A DNA stretch of 10,302 nt, taken from NCBI GenBank assembly GCA_034096865.1, contig JAWQFJ010008085.1, forward strand, positions 2,501 through 12,802. Reading direction: 5' to 3'. Every line of letters starts with the position of its first letter. The first letter of the stretch is position 1. Made by a program: the position numbers and the translations under genes. Positions 1 to 5,800 of this stretch are shown here, in pieces. The notes beneath the pieces were generated by a model that did not search any database, was not told the DNA's origin, and worked only from the letters and a program-made list of their open reading frames with translations. Source of the DNA: Theodoxus fluviatilis (Eukaryota > Mollusca > Gastropoda > Cycloneritida > Neritidae).

Positions 1-75
1 TGTGTGTGTGTGTGTGTGTGCTCGCGTGCGCGCGCGCGTGTGTTTGTGTGAGTATGTGTGTGTGTGTTTGTGTGC

Positions 76-140
<65 letters not shown>

Positions 141-157
141 TGTGTGTGTGTGTTTGC
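1..157. repeat. (TG)n microsatellite with CG-rich core
   Basis: Mostly TG dinucleotides from the left edge to about 157, interrupted at 21-60 by a CG/TG core and by variants such as TTTG, AGTATG and CTTG. Positions 23-43 are uninterrupted pyrimidine-purine alternation with several CG steps, the classic Z-DNA-prone composition. The tract continues past the left edge, so its full length is unknown. Long open frames through it are poly-Cys/Val and are artefacts of the repeat. Its 3' end grades into TTTGCAG, which could serve as a 3' splice site. Confidence 0.97.
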
Positions 158-159
158 AG

Positions 160-192
160 AAGATGGCACAGTCGCTGGCAGGAAAAACCAAG
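160..192 (+). other. Candidate 33-nt microexon
   Basis: The TG tract ends in TGTTTGCAG at 151-159, a good 3' splice-site sequence. The next 33 nt end in AAG at 192, followed by GTGAGG (193-198), with an overlapping second donor GTAAGC (198-203) preceded by GAG. Using the second donor gives a 38-nt exon. In phase 0 the 33 nt read KMAQSLAGKTK with no stop. The other two phases also stay open across the 33 nt. No neighbouring exon can be linked, because upstream sequence is outside the window and nothing recognisable follows. The signals are seen directly; splicing is an inference. Confidence 0.25.
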
Positions 193-203
193 GTGAGGTA
201 AGC

Positions 204-779
204 TACATGACCGCAGAAACAAAAGAATCAGGTTTGCAATAGATGAAGTGACATTGAAATATGTGGAATTATCAAGGATAAAAATTATAATTTGAAACTT
301 GTGTTTAAGCTTAGTGTTATTTGTCTGTCTAATCCACTGGCAACCCGAAGTTTTGTGAAAGGGAATTCATGACAATGAATTTGTGGTGCCTCAGTGAAGC
401 TACACACGAAACAAAGGTTTATACTGCACAATTGCTATTCTCCTGTCGTCGATGCCCTGAATATTCCTTCACTCATCAATACGCATTTTCATCACTTTAA
501 CAGGAGCATGTCGTCAATATCCGATTAACTCAGAATATGTTCCTTTTGAGCATAACACTTACCAAGTCAATTCACCTCTTCTGCTACTCAATGTATAAAC
601 CTCTTTGTTAACGTCTGACTGTCTAAATCTAAGTTTTTGTATCTCAGTGTTTGTATTTCATCGCAAAAAAGGTCATCCAATGTAGGACATTTTTACATGT
701 CTGTACATTTTCACCTCTACAAATCTTAACGTCAGTGCATTCATTCTCCATTGTTTCCATCTCGGCGTGTTTGTTAGGG
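204..779. other. AT-rich stretch, nothing recognised
   Basis: About 575 bases of AT-rich sequence without a repeat array, RNA gene or convincing open frame. Stops are frequent in all frames. It is compatible with intron or intergenic DNA. Confidence 0.6.
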
Positions 780-960
780 GTAGAATCTCCAGAGAATCTC
801 GAGGGCTAGGCGTTGCCTACGTTTCTCCCTCTTAAGGAGGCACTCGCCGTGAAGGAGGGAGGTCGAGGGAGGAGCTCCCTCGCTGCGTCCCGCTGCAGAG
901 GCCCGGATGAACTAAAATGGCGGAGCCCGCGCCAATTGGGTTGCCGCTGATAGACGGCAG
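780..960 (+). promoter_or_regulatory. CpG-containing promoter-like segment
   Basis: This segment is clearly richer in G+C and CpG than the AT-rich DNA on either side. It contains AAAATGGCGG at 914-923, close to the YY1 consensus, and CCAATTGG at 932-939, a palindrome giving a CCAAT box on both strands. A perfect 8-bp stem, CGAGGGAG/CTCCCTCG with a 3-nt loop, lies at 864-882. In animal promoters YY1 sites of this type often overlap the start codon, and the ATG here does open a short frame. No TATA box or initiator can be asserted. The promoter role is inference. Confidence 0.25.
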
Positions 961-994
961 TGCTTGTAATGTGCTTCTCAGGGTTCGAGAATAG
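917..994 (+). CDS. Candidate short start exon or small ORF, 25 codons
   Basis: ATG at 917 has A at -3 and G at +4, a strong Kozak context, and an in-frame TGA lies just upstream at 908-910. It is therefore the first ATG of its frame. The peptide starts MAEPAPIGLPLIDGSA and ends at TAG 992-994. It is not recognised. It could be the first coding exon of a spliced gene (GTAATG at 965-970 is a possible donor), an upstream ORF, or chance. The only support is start context and the CpG-rich, CCAAT-containing setting. There is no homology or downstream exon to confirm it. Confidence 0.15.
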   Translation: MAEPAPIGLPLIDGSACNVLLRVRE

Positions 995-998
995 AAAA

Positions 999-1010
999 GT
1001 GTACGTACAC
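999..1010. repeat. 12-bp perfect palindrome
   Basis: GTGTACGTACAC is its own reverse complement. The related string AAGTGTACGTAC occurs at 997-1008 and again at 1551-1562. No function is recognised. Confidence 0.6.
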
Positions 1011-1978
1011 GGAAGTATTTGCTGTTCCAGTGTTCACTTGTATATTTTGAGGAGTATGTGTATAGGTTATTTCTGGACATACACTGGCGAATTAATTTTT
1101 TTTTCGTTTGCAAACACCGTAAACGTGCACTGTATGAATTATGTCCTTTGAATTGGTCGAGATGAATCGAGACACATTTTGGACAAATTTGTCAACACTT
1201 GAACCCGGGTTGCTTTTTGTTGTTGTTGTTGTTGAAAAGGTTCTCGTGCCATTCGATATGACACCCTGGTGTGTTCTATCACGTGAAAAACTGCTGTGAT
1301 ATCTGTATCATCAGTTATTTCGTCCATCGGCAACTTCTTCACCGACTCATGCGCCAGGGCGCAGCCATGTTCTCTCGGACTTCCGCCTTGCCATTTGATG
1401 ATTGGCCGCGTTTTGGCGAGCCACTTGCCTAACAAACGCGCCCATAATGTGTACCTTTCAACGTCAGATCTGTGTATATATCGGAAGCGGCACTTGGATG
1501 GCGATCCTTAATTGCACTCATGATCAGAGAGCCATGTTTTGTGGTAATGGAAGTGTACGTACCCTAATTAAACAATTGTTGTGTAGTACTCAGCAAAATG
1601 AAGAATTCATTAGTGAATGGGTGCATCAGTGCCTCTATATCATCATTTAAATGTCGTAGAATTTTCTTAGTATACGTGAGTGTCAGTGTCATCGCATGCA
1701 CTGCACTGGAGCTGCTGACCCGGGCGCGAAGGTACTAAAGTAGGTCTCAAAGATCGACAACTCCCTTCGGCCATTACTGAGGAACTGGGAATAGCTCGTA
1801 AACTTTCTGACCGGACATCGCAGCCCTCGAGCTGGACTTTAAGTGAGTAGTGATGGCATATCCAATTATGCCTCTGTCCCATCTAACCTTCCCAGTGGTC
1901 TATATCCGGTACGTTCTTAGTGGCTATTATTCTCTCGTACGCCATTTATTGTCACCGTTTTGCACTCGCACTGTTTTC
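1011..1978. other. Mostly unannotated stretch
   Basis: About 970 bases without a recognisable gene. It holds a (TTG)5-6 run at 1219-1234, a slightly GC-richer patch at about 1340-1445 with an inverted CCAAT box (GATTGG near 1398), and another at 1690-1880 whose minus strand is open for 71 codons but resembles nothing known to me. A donor-like GTGAGT lies just downstream of TTTAA near 1840-1850. The GC-richer patches could be fragments of dispersed repeats, but this cannot be decided from one copy. Confidence 0.45.
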
Positions 1979-2280
1979 GTCGCCATCGCATTCCTACACA
2001 GCCGTTTGTCCTCGATATAAACCGCACTAGTGGTAGTGGTCGCCATCGCATTCCTACACAGCCGTTTGTCCTCGATATAAAACACACTAGTGGTAGTGGT
2101 CGCCATCGCATTCCTACACAGCCGTTTGTCCTCGATATAAAACACACTAGTGGTAGTGGTCGCCATCGCATTCCTACACAGCCGTTTGTCCTCGATATAA
2201 AACACACTAGTGGTAGTGGTCGCCATCGCATTCCTACACAACCGTTTGTCCTCGATATAAAACACACTAGTGGTAGTGGT
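1979..2280. repeat. 60-bp minisatellite A, five units
   Basis: Five contiguous units of exactly 60 bp start at 1981, 2041, 2101, 2161 and 2221. Units 2, 3 and 4 are identical. Unit 1 differs at 2032 and 2034, and unit 5 at 2241 (A for G), so variation sits only in the edge units. Each unit contains TATAAA (TATAAAA in units 2-5), ACTAGT and a doubled TAGTGG. Because 60 is divisible by three, three of the six frames stay open. The + frame repeats RHRIPTQPFVLDIKHTSGSG. That openness follows from the unit length and is not evidence of coding. There are no spacers, so this is not a CRISPR array. Confidence 0.95.
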
Positions 2281-2383
2281 CATCCCTGCTCCTCGTTTTG
2301 CCACCTCAATTTATTTGCCGACGCCTCCTAAAAAAACCTCCCACGCCATGTTTCTAGTAGGCAACCCACATTACTTGGCAACG

Positions 2384-2385
<2 letters not shown>

Positions 2386-2443
<58 letters not shown>
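2386..2443. repeat. (GA)n microsatellite
   Basis: A pure GA dinucleotide run of about 29 units opens the compound microsatellite domain. It is all purine on the + strand and perfectly mirror symmetric, so it could form triplex DNA. Confidence 0.97.
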
Positions 2444-2446
<3 letters not shown>

Positions 2447-2478
2447 CAGACAGACAGGACGAAGGCAGAAATGACCGG

Positions 2479-2480
<2 letters not shown>

Positions 2481-2549
<69 letters not shown>
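2481..2549. repeat. (CA)n microsatellite
   Basis: An uninterrupted CA dinucleotide run of about 34 units, separated from the preceding GA run by a 37-bp mixed linker. It is followed by CTACACAGAG, a short CCAG run and then CAGA tetramers. Confidence 0.97.
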
Positions 2550-2552
<3 letters not shown>

Positions 2553-2561
2553 CACAGAGCC

Positions 2562-2568
2562 AGCCAGC

Positions 2569-2605
<37 letters not shown>
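2562..2605. repeat. (CCAG)n and (CAGA)n tetramers
   Basis: Three CCAG-type units pass directly into about nine CAGA units with one variant (CAAACAGA). They end where the pentamer array begins. Confidence 0.93.
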
Positions 2606-2606
<1 letters not shown>

Positions 2607-2774
2607 CGACACGAAACGACACGACACGACACGACACGACACGACACGGCACGACACGACACGACACGACACGAGGCGAGGCGAGGCGAGACGAGACCAG
2701 ACCTGACCAGACCAGACCAGACCAGACCAGACCAGACCAGACCAGACCAGACCAGACCAGACCAGACCAGACCA

Positions 2775-2775
<1 letters not shown>
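2606..2775. repeat. Phase-locked pentanucleotide array, 34 units
   Basis: Thirty-four consecutive pentamers with no insertion or deletion. The motif changes along the array: ACGAC (13 units, with one ACGAA and one ACGGC), ACGAG (1), GCGAG (3), ACGAG (1), then ACCAG (16, with one ACCTG). Each transition between neighbouring motif classes is one base change, in the same register. Long open frames on both strands through this block come from repetition. Confidence 0.97.
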
Positions 2776-2836
<61 letters not shown>

Positions 2837-2893
2837 GACAGACAGACAGACAGATAGACAGACAGACAGATAGACGCACACACACACACACAC

Positions 2894-2932
<39 letters not shown>

Positions 2933-2933
2933 C

Positions 2934-2976
<43 letters not shown>

Positions 2977-3027
2977 CACACACACACACACATACAGACA
3001 GACAGACACACACACACACACACACAC

Positions 3028-3102
<75 letters not shown>

Positions 3103-3138
3103 CAAAGGCAGACACAAAGGCAGACACACACAGACAGA
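2776..3138. repeat. Alternating (CA)n and (CAGA)n blocks
   Basis: A CA block to about 2831 is followed by alternating blocks of CAGA tetramers and CA dinucleotides, with two GATAGACA variants near 2855 and 2871. The end holds a doubled GACACAAAGGCA at about 3101-3124. The whole 2481-3138 interval has only five T on the + strand (2551, 2704, 2855, 2871, 2993). The repetitive poly-Cys/Val/Leu/Ser frames on the minus strand are artefacts. Confidence 0.95.
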
Positions 3139-3217
3139 TGGACGATATATAAGGTTAAATGAGAGAGATCTCTTAAACAGTGTAAGATACCAAACAAACA
3201 ATGCAAGAGACAATATA

Positions 3218-3556
3218 TCACAAGTCTAGGCATACTGTGTGCTGGAAATAGCGAACTGGATGGGAGGGAAAAGTTTGAATGAAATAATGAGGTACCACAA
3301 GCAGTAACAAAACAATCTGATGTGTTACCACGATTTCACTGGGGGGTAAATATGTGACCCAATCTCGTCCTACGACTTTACCAGCCCGACTGCAAAACAG
3401 CCGCAAAAAAGCTATTCGTTTGTTTGCAATTTGCAAATAAAAGTACACTCCAGGATTTCGCTCGACTTCCCCACTTACACACTGAATCCATTCATTTCGG
3501 ATGACACGAGCCGAGAAGCTCACAATAGTTTGAATAATATGCAAGGAAAAAGCCAC
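3218..3556 (-). other. Open frame with 2A-like motif; possible retroelement relic
   Basis: A 112-codon open frame on the minus strand beginning MAFSLHIIQTIVSF and ending at a stop near 3218. Within it, codons at 3446-3478 read VSGEVERNPGV. This resembles the 2A ribosome-skipping core D(V/I)ExNPGP, but with E for D and, importantly, V in place of the final P. 2A-like motifs are known near the start of ORFs of many invertebrate non-LTR retrotransposons as well as in RNA viruses. A retroelement fragment is therefore one explanation; chance is another. No endonuclease or reverse-transcriptase motif is visible nearby, and the missing final proline argues against function. Confidence 0.15.
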
Positions 3557-3682
3557 GCAAGTGTGGGCAGCGTAGCTAATGTCTTCATCTCCCAGCCGCC
3601 AGCGAGCTCAAAATGTCCTCTCGTGGGAAGCCAGTGCGTGCGGAGCGTCCCCTGAGGATGGAATTTTGGCGATTTTTCTGAA

Positions 3683-3778
3683 ATGGTATGGCTCTCTAAG
3701 AGCGTGATGAAGCTGCTGCCAGAGTTACGGCCCTTGGAGGGTAAGCCTTCCGGGAAGGCGCCCTCGAGCCTCTCCACG
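3683..3778 (+). CDS. Candidate first coding exon, 32 codons
   Basis: ATG at 3683 (context TGAAATGG, A at -3 and G at +4) opens a frame starting MVWLSKSVMKLLPELRPLEG. It runs 32 codons to a strong donor, CACG|GTGAGT, at 3779-3784. Without splicing it reads through to TGA at 3800-3802. The frame is open back to 3656, and an alternative ATG at 3613 opens a separate 22-codon frame. The exon contains a 7-bp inverted repeat, GCCTTCC/GGAAGGC, at 3745-3759. Product not recognised. The case rests on the splice signals, start context and the intron-like sequence that follows. A dispersed repeat carrying these signals is the main alternative, since the GC-rich block 3560-3910 contrasts with its surroundings. 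Confidence 0.25.
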
Positions 3779-4061
3779 GTGAGTCGCCATCTTGCACCCT
3801 GACCAGCCAGCCAGGGTCGGGGGTTACAGATTGAGGTGCGGCTAGATATCTCTCGCACCAGTGGATACCCGTGAGTGGCGGTGGATCATTCGGGGGCCCA
3901 TATTCTGGGTAGTTTTGCATTTCCCTAGTGCAATGGATTGTTTGAGAAGAAGAGACCGTTTTCTCCGAGTAAACTGGGCAGCAGCTTCATAATGTGCCAC
4001 CCCGAGCTAATCTTTCCCATCCTTCATTGCTATGGGTTTTGTTTTTGGTTTGGTTTTCCAG
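3779..4061 (+). other. Candidate 283-bp intron
   Basis: It begins GTGAGT and ends in TTTGGTTTTCCAG at 4061. A G/T-rich, T-dominated tract lies immediately upstream (4034-4058), and CTAAT at 4007-4011, about 50 nt before the AG, could be the branch site. It also contains CGCCATCTTG at 3785-3794, a strong match to the YY1 consensus, which in animal genes is common close to the 5' end. All the signals sit in the right order and at normal spacing for a small invertebrate intron. Splicing itself is inferred. Confidence 0.3.
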
Positions 4062-4079
4062 AGTAACGTTTGGCGGTAG
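4062..4079 (+). other. Candidate 18-nt microexon
   Basis: The sequence AGTAACGTTTGGCGGTAG lies between the strong acceptor at 4060-4061 and a donor GTAAGC at 4080-4085, with an overlapping donor GTAGGT at 4076-4081. If joined to the 3683-3778 exon in phase 0 it would end in an in-frame TAG. Either the phase is different or the exon is non-coding. It may simply be the start of a longer exon. Confidence 0.15.
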
Positions 4080-4085
4080 GTAAGC

Positions 4086-4724
4086 GTTTTTCAGTTTGGG
4101 ATTTTATATTCTTATCATCAAATAAGAACATTTATTTGAAATTAATGTTTCGAGGCACATACCAATCCTTGACTATTCAGACAACTTGCTCAAACGCTGG
4201 TAATGTTCATTAAAAAAAATTTCGGATAATGTCTTTGATCACATTTGTATATATATGCACATGCACTTTGGAGCCATTTATGGCAGTTCAACTACAGAGG
4301 GTTTCAGACCGTTTCAATTTCCAGTATGCCAGATCTACGCAGCTTCCGACTTGGTTTTTGTCTGATAGGCCACCATACATTCTTCTTTTAATGTTTGCCT
4401 GTAAATGTATTTTCACAAGGAACATTACAGAGTAACATGCGACGTAGGTCGACATTAAATACTGACAAACGGCAGTCCATCCATCAATGCATTATGAAAA
4501 TACACAGCTTTCTTCTGGGCAGCCTCTTCTGTAGTGTTGCCTGTCGCCTTCCACACAAACCTCAGCGTTGCTTGGAGCAAAGTTTATGACACACTATAGG
4601 AGATTTATATAATCTCAGTCATTGTTTTACATTTTACAATTCCTAATAATCTGAAAAACAGCTCATCTGACTGCGTTGATCAGCTCGAACAGCATAAAGT
4701 GTTCAAAATGAATTAACAAATTAA
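4086..4724. other. AT-rich stretch, nothing recognised
   Basis: About 640 bases of AT-rich sequence. A 7-bp hairpin TTCTTAT/ATAAGAA lies at 4109-4128. Two + frames of 64-68 codons (4229-4435 and 4395-4589) are open, but that length is expected by chance, and neither peptide is recognised. Confidence 0.5.
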
Positions 4725-4770
4725 TGAATGACTGACTGATTGACTGACTGACTGACTGACTGACTGAATG
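4725..4770. repeat. (GACT)n tetranucleotide array
   Basis: About ten TGAC units, flanked on both sides by TGAA variants and with one TGAT unit. The CAGA and CCAG tetramers elsewhere are different motifs. Confidence 0.95.
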
Positions 4771-4960
4771 TGGCTTTACAGTTTATCAGCCTTTGTGGGC
4801 TATGTAGGACCATTGAGCACAAAATCACAATACTGCAGTGAGTAAGAACAAGTCAAGTTTCGATTCCCCCAGTCATTAGCTTCTACGAATCGCGTAAGGA
4901 GACGCAGAGGGTTAATTGTAAGAAAGAGCTGAAGACTGCGACAACAAGTCTTAACTGACA

Positions 4961-4995
4961 GGTGACGGCAATGGCAACGACGACGACGGCGACTG
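4961..4995. repeat. Degenerate GAC/GGC triplet run
   Basis: GGT GAC GGC AAT GGC AAC followed by three GAC, GGC and GAC. This directly abuts minisatellite B on its left. The GAC register is position 2 modulo 3, the same as the GAC-rich sequence to the right of the minisatellite. Confidence 0.8.
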
Positions 4996-5643
4996 TTGCG
5001 TGGAAAGCTGGCTGTGGTCAGGGACACGTGTGAACGTGCTCTATCCAACAAGACCGAGCGTGAAAAGCTGGCTGTGGTCAGGGACACGTGTGAACGTGCC
5101 CTGTTCAACAAGACCGAGCGTGAAAAGCTGGCTGTGGTCAGGGACACGTGTGAACGTGCTCTGTCCAACAAGACCGAGCGTGAAAAGCTGGCTGTGGTCA
5201 GGGACACGTGTGAACGTGCTCTATCCAACAAGACCGAGCGTGAAAAGCTGGCTGTGGTCAGGGACACGTGTGAACGTGCTCTGTTCAACAAGACCGAGCG
5301 TGAAAAGCTGGCTGTGGTCAGGGACACGTGTGAACGTGCTCTGTTCAACAAGACCGAGCGTGAAAAGCTGGCTGTGGTCAGGGACACGTGTGAACGTGCT
5401 CTGTCCAACAAGACCGAGCGTGAAAAGCTGGCTGTGGTCAGGGACACGTGTGAACGTGCTCTGTTCAACAAGACCAAGGATCGAGTGGAGAAAATAAACA
5501 TAGCCCATAAAAGGTTGAGTTCGTACGAAGGAAGGAAAGATGTTTTCGTAACAACGACCACACTTATTAGGATCAGACAAAAGTGGACACGGCGACGTCG
5601 ATGTCGATATCAACAACTGACCACAAACACATTTTGGCAATAA
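4966..5643 (+). CDS. Possible repeat-protein exon over minisatellite B
   Basis: The frame is open from 4966 to the TAA at 5641-5643, with no ATG at its left end, so it would have to be an internal exon. The minisatellite part encodes eight copies of a 20-residue unit, KLAVVRDTCERALFNKTERE, charged and helix-prone. The non-repeat tail runs through KDRVEKINIAHKRLSSYEGR. The three variable sites in the array give a silent Ala codon change, a silent Leu change and a Phe/Ser change here. The same sites are all amino-acid changing in the other open + frame, which mildly favours this frame. No acceptor compatible with this frame is evident upstream. The likeliest alternative is non-coding satellite DNA. 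Confidence 0.15.
   Translation, partial: RQWQRRRRRLLRGKLAVVRDTCERALSNKTEREKLAVVRDTCERALFNKTEREKLAVVRDTCERALSNKTEREKLAVVRDTCERALSNKTEREKLAVVRDTCERALFNKTEREKLAVVRDTCERALFNKTEREKLAVVRDTCERALSNKTEREKLAVVRDTCERALFNKTKDRVEKINIAHKRLSSYEGRKDVFVTTTTLIRIRQKWTRRRRCRYQQLTTNTFWQ
4998..5475. repeat. 60-bp minisatellite B, eight units
   Basis: Eight contiguous 60-bp units run from GCGTG at 4998 to AAGACC at 5475. Apart from the first bases of unit 1, variation is limited to three sites per unit (for unit 1: 5040, 5043, 5045), all transitions. Each unit contains one GCGTG and two ACGTG motifs, the first ACGTG lying inside the palindrome ACACGTGT. Four of the six frames are open through the array because 60 is a multiple of three and the unit lacks stops in those frames. 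The sequence is unrelated to minisatellite A. Confidence 0.96.
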
Positions 5644-5800
5644 AAAAGACAATGGCGGGTGCTATAATAATGACCAAAATATCGACGGAGACGACTATAT
5701 CGTTGATGATGCTCCCATCACCACAATCGGCGCTGCTGCAAATGAAGCTGACGATGGCAATGACAAAGACGATGACGACGACGACGGTGACGACAACGAC
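5581..5800. repeat. Degenerate GAC/GAT triplet-rich region
   Basis: Period-3 composition rich in GAC, GAT, AAC and GGC, becoming a near-perfect GAC array at 5767-5800. One + frame (5621 to the TGA at 6038) is open for 139 codons and is Asp/Asn/Gly-rich, then poly-Gly. It has no ATG and starts directly after a TGA at 5618-5620. It is more economically read as decayed triplet repeat than as an acidic protein. Confidence 0.65.

Noticed and set aside
2..242. Open frames of poly-Cys/Val through the TG tract
   Set aside because: They are direct translations of the dinucleotide repeat and carry no gene evidence.
978..992. GGTTCGAGAAT as a tRNA or SINE B box
   Set aside because: The final CC of the B box is missing, and no A box, acceptor stem or cloverleaf can be drawn upstream.
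2606..2775. Pentamer array as a variant telomere (arthropod TTAGG type)
   Set aside because: ACGAC, GCGAG and ACCAG do not match TTAGG or its complement, and the array is internal and flanked by other microsatellites.
2270..3233. Long open frames on both strands (up to 280 codons) through the compound microsatellite
   Set aside because: The repeat units lack stops in these frames, so the open length is automatic. The translations are pure low complexity.
3748..3756. TTCCGGGAA as a STAT site
   Set aside because: It fits TTCNNNGAA, but such a short motif occurs often by chance, and here it lies inside a candidate exon and a simple inverted repeat.
1979..5475. CRISPR array or centromeric satellite reading of the two 60-bp arrays
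   Set aside because: Units are contiguous with no spacers, and five and eight copies are far too few for a centromeric satellite in this window.
5540..5620. EF-hand-like reading DKSGHGDVDVDI in one + frame
   Set aside because: The spacing of liganding residues does not fit the canonical loop, a TGA follows at 5618, and the GAC/GAT triplet composition produces Asp runs by itself.
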